Source: Bacteroidaceae bacterium (GTDB lineage Bacteria > Bacteroidota > Bacteroidia > Bacteroidales > Bacteroidaceae). From it: a stretch of DNA of 12,670 nt. The number at the start of each line of letters is the position of its first letter. Within the stretch, counting starts at the first letter, position 1. This document shows, piece by piece, positions 5,383 through 12,670 of this stretch. Where the stretch lies: assembly GCA_030843315.1 (NCBI GenBank), contig JAUUPT010000094.1, positions 1 through 12,670 on the forward strand, read 5' to 3'. The notes beneath the pieces are model-generated. The model made no database searches, was not told where the DNA came from, and saw nothing but the letters and a program-made list of their open reading frames with translations. The position numbers and the translations under genes are program-made.

Positions 5383-7908
5383 ATGAATAATCAATTTTCA
5401 CAAAGAGTTTCTGACATCATTACTTATAGCAAGGAAGAAGCTAATCGACTGAGAAATAGATATATCGGTCCAGAGCATCTCCTACTCGGCATGTTGCGTG
5501 ACGGCGGAGGAAAAGCTATTGAGATATTAATGAAACTCGATATAGATTTAAAGCGGGTGAAGAGCCGTCTGGAAAGCTTCTTGAAGGATGCTGAGGACGA
5601 TACCCTTTTGCCAGATGCAGAAATCCCCCTGTCCCCTATGGCAGCTAAAATACTGAAAATGTGTATGCTGGAAGCGCGTCTTTTAAAGAACGCAACGGCC
5701 GACACAGAGCACGTGTTATTGGCTATCCTAAAGGATGGAGATAACCTGGCTGCTACTGTTTTGGAAGAAAATCAAGTAGACTACCAGTCTGTATTTGAAC
5801 AACTTTCGATGAAATCGACCAATCCGAACGCAGGAATGGGATTTACGGAAGATGATGAAGAGGACGAAGAAGAAATGAATATGTCCCGTTCATCACGTAG
5901 CAGTAATGGCCCATCATCATCTGCACAGACTGCATCCAAGAAGCCTTCTAACGATACTCCCGTGCTGGACAACTTTGGCACGGACATGACGCGTGCCGCT
6001 GAAGAAGGTAAACTGGACCCTGTTGTAGGGCGTGAGCGTGAAATAGAGCGTTTGGCGCAGATTTTGAGCCGTCGTAAAAAGAACAATCCCGTGCTGATTG
6101 GTGAGCCGGGGGTCGGAAAATCGGCTATTGTAGAAGGATTGGCATTGCGCATTGTGCAAAAGAAAGTTTCGCGTATCCTCTTTGATAAGCGTGTCGTGAT
6201 GCTTGATATGGCCTCTGTTGTGGCTGGAACGAAGTACCGCGGACAGTTTGAGGAACGTATCCGTTCTATAATCAACGAGTTGCAGAAAAACCCGAATGTC
6301 ATCCTTTTCATCGATGAAATCCACACCATTGTGGGTGCAGGAGCCGCAGCCGGCTCTATGGATGCCGCCAATATGCTGAAACCTGCCCTGGCACGTGGAG
6401 AGATACAATGTATCGGAGCCACGACCCTGGATGAATATAGAAAGAACATTGAGAAAGATGGTGCCTTGGAGCGCCGTTTCCAAAAGGTAATAGTAGAACC
6501 TACCACTGCCGAAGAAACGCTTCAGATATTGAAGAATATCAAGGAAAAGTATGAAGATCACCACAATGTGACCTATACGGACGAAGCTTTGGAGGCATGT
6601 GTCAAGTTGTCAGACCGTTATATCACCGACCGCAACTTCCCCGATAAGGCCATTGATGCTTTGGATGAAGCCGGTTCACGTGTGCATCTTACAAATATTA
6701 ATGTTCCGAAAGAGATTGAAGAGCAAGAAAAGCTGATAGAAGAAGCCCGTACATTGAAGGCCGAAGCGGTGAAATCGCAGAATTTCGAGTTGGCAGCGAG
6801 CTATCGCGACCGCGAAAAAGAATATTCTGCCCGCTTGGACGAGATGAAGGCCGAATGGGAAGCTCGCTTGAAGGATGATCGTCAGACGGTAGGTGAAGAA
6901 GAAATAGCCAATGTAGTTTCAATGATGTCCGGTGTGCCCGTGCAGCGCATGGCGCAAGCTGAAGGCGTTAAATTGGCAGGCATGAAAGAAGAGTTGCAGG
7001 CAAAGGTCATTGCTCAGGATGCTGCTATCGAGAAACTAACAAAAGCCATCTTGCGCAGTCGTGTAGGTTTGAAAGATCCTAACCGTCCTATCGGAACATT
7101 CATGTTTCTTGGTCCTACCGGTGTGGGTAAAACGCACTTGGCAAAGCAGTTGGCAAAGTATATGTTCGGTTCTGCCGATGCATTGATACGCATCGACATG
7201 AGCGAATATATGGAGAAGTACACCGTATCTCGTATGATTGGTGCCGCTCCAGGATATGTGGGTTATGAAGAAGGCGGACAGTTGACAGAAAAGGTACGTC
7301 GCAAACCATACTCCATTGTCCTGCTGGACGAGATTGAAAAAGCCCATCCGGATGTATTCAATATCTTGTTGCAAGTGCTGGACGAAGGCCGTTTGACTGA
7401 CAATTATGGCAGAACCATTGATTTCAAGAATACGGTCATCATCATGACTTCAAATATCGGTACCCGGCAGTTGAAGGAGTTCGGACGTGGCGTGGGCTTT
7501 GCGGCTCAGAACCGTACGGACGATAATGAGCATTCCCGTAACGTGATTCAGAAGGCTTTGAACAAGACGTTTGCTCCCGAATTCCTGAATCGTCTCGATG
7601 AGATTATAACCTTCGATCAGCTCTCTTTGGATGCAATCACAAAGATTGTGGACATTGAGTTGAAAGGCCTCTATGACCGGGTTGAAGCACTTGGTTATAA
7701 GCTGGCTGTGGACGAAGATGCAAAGAAATTCCTTGCAGCGAAAGGATATGATGTGCAGTTTGGTGCACGTCCGTTGAAGCGTGCTATTCAGAACTATGTA
7801 GAAGACGGACTTTCCGAGCTGATTATCTCTTCCGGATTGCAATCGGGTGATACTGTAAACATCTCCGTGAATAAGGAAAAAGATGAGTTAAGCATTCAGA
7901 AAGCCTAA
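5383..7908 (+). CDS. clpC: ATP-dependent Clp protease ATPase subunit ClpC (Hsp100 unfoldase)
   Basis: The 841-residue protein is a hexameric AAA+ unfoldase that recognises substrates and threads them into the ClpP peptidase. Two Clp_N repeats occupy about residues 1-145, with YIGPEHLLLGML at 27-38. An acidic, then Ser-rich low-complexity linker follows (about 155-190). The first ATPase has Walker A GEPGVGKSA (240-248), Walker B VILFIDE (306-312) and an arginine pair in LERRFQ. A short M domain with a UVR-like motif (KSQNFELAASYRDREKEY, 464-481) identifies ClpC; ClpB has a much longer middle domain. The second ATPase has GPTGVGKTH (577-585), SIVLLDE (644-650) and sensor 2 GARPLKRAI (794-802). 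VGF (704-706) matches the loop that docks on ClpP. No clpP is in the window. It is expressed from its own promoters and ends in a strong terminator before htpG. Confidence 0.97.
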   Translation: MNNQFSQRVSDIITYSKEEANRLRNRYIGPEHLLLGMLRDGGGKAIEILMKLDIDLKRVKSRLESFLKDAEDDTLLPDAEIPLSPMAAKILKMCMLEARLLKNATADTEHVLLAILKDGDNLAATVLEENQVDYQSVFEQLSMKSTNPNAGMGFTEDDEEDEEEMNMSRSSRSSNGPSSSAQTASKKPSNDTPVLDNFGTDMTRAAEEGKLDPVVGREREIERLAQILSRRKKNNPVLIGEPGVGKSAIVEGLALRIVQKKVSRILFDKRVVMLDMASVVAGTKYRGQFEERIRSIINELQKNPNVILFIDEIHTIVGAGAAAGSMDAANMLKPALARGEIQCIGATTLDEYRKNIEKDGALERRFQKVIVEPTTAEETLQILKNIKEKYEDHHNVTYTDEALEACVKLSDRYITDRNFPDKAIDALDEAGSRVHLTNINVPKEIEEQEKLIEEARTLKAEAVKSQNFELAASYRDREKEYSARLDEMKAEWEARLKDDRQTVGEEEIANVVSMMSGVPVQRMAQAEGVKLAGMKEELQAKVIAQDAAIEKLTKAILRSRVGLKDPNRPIGTFMFLGPTGVGKTHLAKQLAKYMFGSADALIRIDMSEYMEKYTVSRMIGAAPGYVGYEEGGQLTEKVRRKPYSIVLLDEIEKAHPDVFNILLQVLDEGRLTDNYGRTIDFKNTVIIMTSNIGTRQLKEFGRGVGFAAQNRTDDNEHSRNVIQKALNKTFAPEFLNRLDEIITFDQLSLDAITKIVDIELKGLYDRVEALGYKLAVDEDAKKFLAAKGYDVQFGARPLKRAIQNYVEDGLSELIISSGLQSGDTVNISVNKEKDELSIQKA

Positions 7909-7931
7909 CTCTCCCTCTTATAGAAACCGTC

Positions 7932-7965
7932 AAAATGTCAGTCCTTCGGGGCTGGCATTTTTTTT
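7932..7965 (+). terminator. Intrinsic terminator after clpC with UUCG tetraloop
   Basis: A 13-bp stem (7932-7944 with 7949-7961, including two G-U pairs) closes on TTCG. The C-UUCG-G arrangement is the extra-stable tetraloop. The stem runs into eight T residues (7958-7965). It lies 23 nt after the clpC stop and should largely separate clpC from htpG. Confidence 0.92.
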
Positions 7966-8018
7966 GTTTTCCCTTTGCCGTAACATTAAAAATATAAACC
8001 TAATAATATAAATGTAGT

Positions 8019-10067
8019 ATGCAAAAAGGAAATATTGGGGTAACTACCGAGAACATCTTCCCCGTTATCAAAAAGTTTTTGTACAGTGATCATGAGATTT
8101 TTCTTCGCGAGTTGGTATCTAATGCCGTTGACGCCACACAGAAGTTGAAGACACTATCGTCTATCGGCGAATTCAAAGGTGAAACGGGCGATTTGACTGT
8201 ACATGTTTCGTTGGGAAAAGATACGATTACCGTATCTGACCATGGTATTGGTCTGACTGCGGAGGAAATCGACAAATACATCAATCAGATTGCATTCTCC
8301 GGTGCCAATGACTTCCTGGAAAAGTATAAGAATGATGCCAATGCCATCATCGGACACTTCGGACTTGGTTTCTATTCCGCCTTTATGGTGGCCAAGAAGG
8401 TAGAGATCATCACTAAATCCTATCAGGAAGGTGCCCAAGCAGTGAAATGGACTTGCGATGGAAGCCCTGAGTTTACCATCGAAAATGTAGAAAAGGCGGA
8501 CCGTGGTACAGACATCGTTCTTTATATAGACGACGATTGCAAAGAATTCCTCGAAGAAGCACGCATCTCCTCCCTATTGAAGAAGTATTGCAGCTTCCTT
8601 CCTATCCCCGTAGCATTCGGCAAGAAGAAAGAATGGAAAGACGGGAAGCAGGTAGAAACTGCCGAAGACAACATAATCAACGACTCCAATCCGCTGTGGA
8701 CATTGAAACCCAGCGAGTTGAAGGACGAAGATTATAAGAAATTCTATCGCGACCTTTACCCGATGTCCGACGAACCGTTGTTCTGGATTCATCTGAACGT
8801 AGATTATCCGTTCCACCTCACCGGTATCCTGTACTTCCCGAAGGTGAAGAGTAATATCGAACTGAACAAGAACAAGATACAACTTTATTGCAATCAGGTA
8901 TATGTGACGGATTCAGTGGAGGGTATCGTTCCCGACTTCTTGACTCTGCTGCATGGCGTGCTCGATTCACCGGATATTCCGTTGAACGTATCCCGTTCTT
9001 ACTTGCAGAGCGATGCCAATGTGAAGAAGATTTCTACGTATATCACGAAGAAAGTGTCTGACCGTCTGCAATCTATCTTCAAGAATGATCGCAAGCAGTT
9101 CGAAGAAAAGTGGAATGACCTGAAAATATTTATCAATTACGGAATGCTTACTCAAGAAGATTTCTATGATAGAGCTAAAGATTTTGCCCTTTTCACCGAT
9201 ACAGACAGCAAGTACTATACCTTCGAAGAGTACAAGACGTTGATTAAAGATAATCAGACAGATAAGGACGGAAGTCTGATATATCTGTATGCTAATAATA
9301 AAGATGAGCAATTCAGCTACATCGAAGCTGCCAAGAATAAAGGCTACAATGTATTGCTGATGGATGGTCAGCTGGATATTGCAGTAGTGAGCATGCTGGA
9401 GCAGAAGTTCGAGAAAGTCCGCTTCACTCGTGTTGATAGCGATGTGATTGACAATCTGATTGTTAAGGAAGATAAGAAAGGCGAATCATTGGAGTCCGAC
9501 AAGCAAGAAGTGTTGTCTGCCGTATTCAGAAGCCAACTGCCAAAACTGAATAAGACAGAGTTCAACATTATGGCACAAGCCTTGGGCGAGACTGCTTCTC
9601 CGGTCATGATTACCCAAAGCGAATACATGCGCCGTATGAAGGAGATGGCCAATATCCAGGCGGGAATGAGTTTCTACGGTGAAATGCCTGATATGTTTAA
9701 CCTGGTTTTGAACTCAGACCACAAACTGGTGAAAGAAGTTCTGGCTGATGAAGATAAAGAATGTGCAGCCACTGTTGCTCCGGTTCAAAAGGAAATGGAA
9801 GACGTTGACAAGCGCCGCAACGACTTGAAGAAGGCGCAGGAAGGTAAAAAGGATGAGGAGATTCCTACAGCCGAAAAGGATGAACTAAGTGAGCTCGATA
9901 AGAAGTGGGATGAACTGAAATCGCAGAAAGAAGGTATCTTCGCTGATTATGCAGCGAAAAATAAGGTCGTTCGTCAGTTGATAGACTTGGCATTGCTGCA
10001 AAATGGAATGCTGAAAGGTGAAGCGTTGAACAACTTTGTCAAGAGAAGCATTGATCTGATCAAGTAA
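8019..10067 (+). CDS. htpG: Molecular chaperone HtpG (bacterial Hsp90)
   Basis: The 682-residue cytoplasmic chaperone is a dimeric GHKL-family ATPase that remodels client proteins, in other bacteria together with DnaK. The N-terminal ATPase domain shows the catalytic Glu31 and Asn35 in FLRELVSNAVDA (28-39), DHGIGLT (74-80) and GHFGLGFYSAF (112-122). The middle domain has the catalytic-loop Arg326 in PLNVSRSYLQ. The C-terminal dimerisation domain is enlarged by a strongly charged, probably coiled-coil segment at about residues 584-640, before the conserved end (KNKVVRQLIDLALLQNG). This explains a length well above the 624 residues of E. coli HtpG; from memory, Bacteroidales homologues are similarly long. 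The ATG at 8019 gives the expected family start; no Shine-Dalgarno is visible. The gene lies 110 nt after clpC behind a terminator, and no consensus promoter is evident in the short gap. Confidence 0.97.
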   Translation: MQKGNIGVTTENIFPVIKKFLYSDHEIFLRELVSNAVDATQKLKTLSSIGEFKGETGDLTVHVSLGKDTITVSDHGIGLTAEEIDKYINQIAFSGANDFLEKYKNDANAIIGHFGLGFYSAFMVAKKVEIITKSYQEGAQAVKWTCDGSPEFTIENVEKADRGTDIVLYIDDDCKEFLEEARISSLLKKYCSFLPIPVAFGKKKEWKDGKQVETAEDNIINDSNPLWTLKPSELKDEDYKKFYRDLYPMSDEPLFWIHLNVDYPFHLTGILYFPKVKSNIELNKNKIQLYCNQVYVTDSVEGIVPDFLTLLHGVLDSPDIPLNVSRSYLQSDANVKKISTYITKKVSDRLQSIFKNDRKQFEEKWNDLKIFINYGMLTQEDFYDRAKDFALFTDTDSKYYTFEEYKTLIKDNQTDKDGSLIYLYANNKDEQFSYIEAAKNKGYNVLLMDGQLDIAVVSMLEQKFEKVRFTRVDSDVIDNLIVKEDKKGESLESDKQEVLSAVFRSQLPKLNKTEFNIMAQALGETASPVMITQSEYMRRMKEMANIQAGMSFYGEMPDMFNLVLNSDHKLVKEVLADEDKECAATVAPVQKEMEDVDKRRNDLKKAQEGKKDEEIPTAEKDELSELDKKWDELKSQKEGIFADYAAKNKVVRQLIDLALLQNGMLKGEALNNFVKRSIDLIK

Positions 10068-10096
10068 GCCCCTTTAAATTTGCACATAACAGATGC

Positions 10097-10137
10097 AAGG
10101 GTATTGTGACTCGTATGAGTTGCAGTACCCTTTTTTT
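10097..10137 (+). terminator. Intrinsic terminator after htpG
   Basis: A 16-bp stem (10097-10112 with 10117-10132, including three G-U pairs) closes on a 4-nt GTAT loop and runs into seven T residues (10131-10137). It begins 29 nt after the htpG stop and should isolate the patatin gene from htpG transcription. Confidence 0.9.
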
Positions 10138-10192
10138 GTTTCCGCAGTTGCGTTTTTTTCCGTTGAATACGAAGTTATTGGAAACTATTGCC

Positions 10193-10200
10193 TATATTTG
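10193..10200 (+). promoter_or_regulatory. -7 element of the patatin gene promoter
   Basis: TATATTTG exactly matches TAnnTTTG. The predicted start near 10206 gives a leader of about 38 nt. No good TTTG stands at the usual -33 distance, so the call rests on the -7 match and its placement between the htpG terminator and the ATG at 10245. Confidence 0.55.
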
Positions 10201-10244
10201 GGCATTGAACGTTTAACACATACTTTACTCGGAATATCGTAGCC

Positions 10245-12539
10245 ATGAAAAGGTTTTTGCTGCTTTTATCGTTTCTTCTATGCTTCTTACCATTTCTGCA
10301 AGCTCAGAAAGTGGGACTTGTGCTAAGTGGCGGTGGTGCAAAAGGTATGACGCACATTGGTATTATCCGGGCATTGGAGGAAAATAATATCCCGATTGAC
10401 TATATTACCGGCACATCTATGGGAGCCATCATCGGTTCTCTCTATGCCATGGGCTACTCTCCGGATGATATGGAGGCGTTATTGCGTTCGCCCGACTTCA
10501 AACGCTGGTATTCCGGCAAAGTGGAGCCTGAATATGAGTACTATTTCAAGAAAAACCGCCCTTCACCGGAGTTTTTCAACATCCGTTTTGCTTTTAAGGA
10601 TTCGCTGCATATAAAGCCACAGATACTTCCTACCAGCATGGTCAACCCGATACAGATGAATTTGGTATTTGTGGAGTTGTTTGCACGGGCTACAGCTACG
10701 TGCGACGGCGATTTCGATAAATTGTTCGTTCCTTTCCGCTGTGTTGCTTCCGATGTGTACAATAAAAGGCCGCTGATCTTAAAGGAGGGCGATTTGGGCG
10801 ATGCTGTACGTGCTTCCATGAGTTTCCCGTTTGTGTTCAAACCGATTGAGATAGACAGTGTACTTGCCTATGACGGAGGTATTTACAATAACTTTCCCAC
10901 AGATGTGATGCGGGAGGACTTTCATCCGGAGGTCATTATTGGTAGCGTAGTTGCCGCCAACCCCAGCAAGCCCAAGGAGAATGACTTGATGAGCCAGTTG
11001 GAGAATATGATTATGCAAAAGACTGATTACTCCATCCCGGATTCATTGGGCATCGTGATGAACTTTAAATATGATGACGTTAACTTGCTGGACTTTGACC
11101 GCCTGCAAGAGTTGCACGACATTGGTTATTACCGTACTATCAGTATGATGGATTCCATAAAAAGCCGTATTCATCGGAGGGTAAATGCTGATAATGTGCG
11201 TTTAAGGCGTTTGGTTTTTCGGAGTAACCTGCCTCAATTCCGTTTTCGGGATATCCACATAGACGGAGCCAATGCCCAGCAGCAGGCCTACATAAAGAAA
11301 GAATTTCATGATGAAGATTATGAAGTCTTTACTTATGAGGACTTGAAACGTGGCTACTTCCGCTTGCTGGCAGATAACATGATATCGGAAATAGTTCCTC
11401 ATGCCGTTTATGACTCTGAATCCGACCTATACGAGTTGCATCTGAAGGTCAAGATGGAGGATAACCTTTCGGTGCGCTTAGGAGGAAGTGTTTCTACTAC
11501 CAGTTCCAATCAGATATACCTGGGACTGGGATATCAAAACTTGAATTACTACTCCAAGGAGTTTACTTTTGACGGTCAATTGGGCAAAATCTATAATAAT
11601 GCCCAGTTAATGGCAAGGTTCGATTTGCCTACCCATATCCCGACATCTTATCGCTTTATAGCTTCTATCAGTACATTTGATTACTATAAGAAAGACAAAC
11701 TGTTTTCCAGAAACGACAAACCGTCGTTCAATTCAAAAGACGAACGTTTCGTGAAGTTTATGGTTGCCCTGCCTTTCCTGGCTAACAAACGGGCTGAGTT
11801 TAGTATGGGATATGGTACATTGGAAGACAACTACTTTCAGTCCAACATTATAGATTTTGATAAAGACCGCTCCGATAAAAGCTCTTACCGATTGTTTGGA
11901 GGTTCTATCGGCTTCTATGGAAGTACCTTAAACGCACGCCAATATGCTACCAAGGGTTATTTAGAGAAACTGATTGCCCAGATATTCTCGGGAAAAGAAA
12001 GATTCAACCCGGGAAATCCGCAGGAAAAGAGTTCTACAAAAGAGCGCCAGTCATGGTTGCAGATTTCTTATATGAAAGAAGCTTACCATACCATGAGTCC
12101 TCATTTTACATTGGGATGGATGGCAGAAACTCTGTATTCATCGAAGAATTTCTCCGAAAACTATACGGCCACAATGATGCAGGCAGGAGAATTCTCGCCG
12201 ACCCCACATAGTAAACTGATGTATAATGAAGCTTTTCGTGCCAATCAGTATATGGCGGCCGGTATTAAGCCTATTTATGTCTTTAATGATATGTTCCAGT
12301 TCCGTACTGAATTTTATGGTTTCATGCCGATTTTTCCGATAGAAAGGAACGAATTGAATAAAGCATATTACGGAAAAGCCTTTTCTCACTTTGAATATAT
12401 GGGAGAAGTTTCTGTAATTTGCCAATTACCTTTTGGTGCCATATCAGCTTATGTAAATCATTATAGCTCACCGAAAAGGGAGTGGAATGTGGGGTTAAGT
12501 ATCGGTTGGCAACTGTTTAACTACCGCTTTGTGGAATAG
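10245..12539 (+). CDS. Patatin-like phospholipase fused to POTRA-like and outer-membrane beta-barrel domains
   Basis: The 764-residue protein starts with a signal peptide (about 1-20, cleavage LQA|Q). The patatin domain follows: oxyanion-hole glycines in SGGGAKG (28-34), nucleophile Ser58 in GTSMG, and Asp210 in YDGG completing the Ser-Asp dyad. All catalytic motifs are intact, so lipid acyl-ester hydrolysis is likely; the substrate is unknown. Residues about 333-405 (FRFRDIHIDGANAQQQAYI to LYELHLKVK) resemble a POTRA domain. From about 406 the sequence alternates polar and hydrophobic residues with Gly/aromatic strands (VRLGGSVSTT, QIYLGLGYQNLNYY, WNVGLSIGWQLF) to the end, as in Omp85-type barrels. 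The domain order and length resemble type Vd autotransporters such as PlpD and FplA. Here the chain ends ...NYRFVE, not in a terminal aromatic residue. The likely location is the outer membrane. The gene appears monocistronic, with a -7 promoter match at 10193. Confidence 0.9.
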   Translation: MKRFLLLLSFLLCFLPFLQAQKVGLVLSGGGAKGMTHIGIIRALEENNIPIDYITGTSMGAIIGSLYAMGYSPDDMEALLRSPDFKRWYSGKVEPEYEYYFKKNRPSPEFFNIRFAFKDSLHIKPQILPTSMVNPIQMNLVFVELFARATATCDGDFDKLFVPFRCVASDVYNKRPLILKEGDLGDAVRASMSFPFVFKPIEIDSVLAYDGGIYNNFPTDVMREDFHPEVIIGSVVAANPSKPKENDLMSQLENMIMQKTDYSIPDSLGIVMNFKYDDVNLLDFDRLQELHDIGYYRTISMMDSIKSRIHRRVNADNVRLRRLVFRSNLPQFRFRDIHIDGANAQQQAYIKKEFHDEDYEVFTYEDLKRGYFRLLADNMISEIVPHAVYDSESDLYELHLKVKMEDNLSVRLGGSVSTTSSNQIYLGLGYQNLNYYSKEFTFDGQLGKIYNNAQLMARFDLPTHIPTSYRFIASISTFDYYKKDKLFSRNDKPSFNSKDERFVKFMVALPFLANKRAEFSMGYGTLEDNYFQSNIIDFDKDRSDKSSYRLFGGSIGFYGSTLNARQYATKGYLEKLIAQIFSGKERFNPGNPQEKSSTKERQSWLQISYMKEAYHTMSPHFTLGWMAETLYSSKNFSENYTATMMQAGEFSPTPHSKLMYNEAFRANQYMAAGIKPIYVFNDMFQFRTEFYGFMPIFPIERNELNKAYYGKAFSHFEYMGEVSVICQLPFGAISAYVNHYSSPKREWNVGLSIGWQLFNYRFVE

Positions 12540-12568
12540 AATTTATTCAAAAAAAGTTTGTGTATCGC

Positions 12569-12598
12569 TTGCTAATTCAGAAAAAGTGCGTATCTTTG
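12569..12598 (+). promoter_or_regulatory. Promoter of the tRNA-Arg gene
   Basis: TTG (12569-12571) is followed after 19 nt by TATCTTTG (12591-12598), an exact -7 consensus. The predicted start is near 12604, just before the mature tRNA 5' end at 12616. The context TGCGTATCTTTG is identical to that of clpC P2. Confidence 0.75.
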
Positions 12599-12615
12599 CA
12601 CCCGTTAAACAAAGA

Positions 12616-12670
12616 GGCCGCGTAGCTCAACTGAATAGAGTAGCTGACTACGGATCAGCCGGTTACAGGT
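12616..12670 (+). tRNA. tRNA-Arg (anticodon ACG), 3' end cut by window edge
   Basis: 55 nt are present: acceptor 5' strand GGCCGCG (12616-12622), TA, D-stem GCTC/GAGT, anticodon stem GCTGA/TCAGC with 7-nt loop CTACGGA, variable loop CGGTT, and the T-stem start ACAGG. The anticodon ACG (A34 normally edited to inosine) reads CGU/CGC/CGA Arg codons. The T-loop and 3' acceptor strand lie beyond the window. Confidence 0.93.

Noticed and set aside
5781..6506. Long open frame (241 codons) on the - strand inside clpC
   Set aside because: It lies wholly antisense to a well-conserved gene, and its Ser/Arg-rich translation matches no family; it is a codon-usage shadow.
12534..12548. GAATA/TATTC hairpin at the patatin stop as a terminator
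   Set aside because: A 5-bp AT-only stem overlapping the stop codon is too weak; no convincing terminator is visible after this gene.

Overview
The window looks like a chromosomal housekeeping and stress segment from a member of the Bacteroidales, most likely Bacteroides or a close relative. Four observations support this. The promoters fit the Bacteroidota form (TTTG near -33, TAnnTTTG at -7). Start codons mostly lack Shine-Dalgarno sequences. Exported proteins have signal peptides cleaved just before Gln. The GyrA, ClpC and HtpG sequences resemble Bacteroides family members. Base composition is moderately AT-rich. The assignment comes from recognising the sequences, not from a database search.

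Layout, left to right: (1) positions 1-924, + strand, the 3' part of a tandem universal-stress-protein gene whose start lies outside the window. (2) A long, nearly perfect hairpin at 1035-1080 that can terminate transcription from both sides. (3) On the - strand, gyrA (4903 to 2381) is followed after 34 nt by an exported TPR protein (2346 to 1102); the two probably form one operon ending at that hairpin. (4) A 479-bp divergent intergenic region (4904-5382) separates gyrA from clpC. It holds a possible gyrA promoter, a TGGCAA-N8-TTGCCA palindrome, three perfect 17-bp repeats at an exact 22-bp period, and two overlapping promoter matches in front of clpC. (5) On the + strand, clpC (5383-7908) and htpG (8019-10067) each end in a clear intrinsic terminator. 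(6) An outer-membrane patatin-family protein with a signal peptide, a lipase domain, a POTRA-like segment and a beta-barrel follows (10245-12539). (7) The first 55 nt of a tRNA-Arg(ACG) gene begin at 12616, behind a strong consensus promoter.

Functionally, the right half is a proteostasis pair (ClpC unfoldase and Hsp90-type HtpG). The Usp protein at the left edge adds a stress theme, while gyrA-TPR forms a separate unit read the other way. No prophage, CRISPR array, complete insertion sequence or defence system is visible. The least explained element is the 22-bp-period repeat array at 5144-5204. The most interesting protein features are the charged insertion in the HtpG C-terminal domain, the type Vd-like patatin/barrel architecture, and the variant GyrA box.
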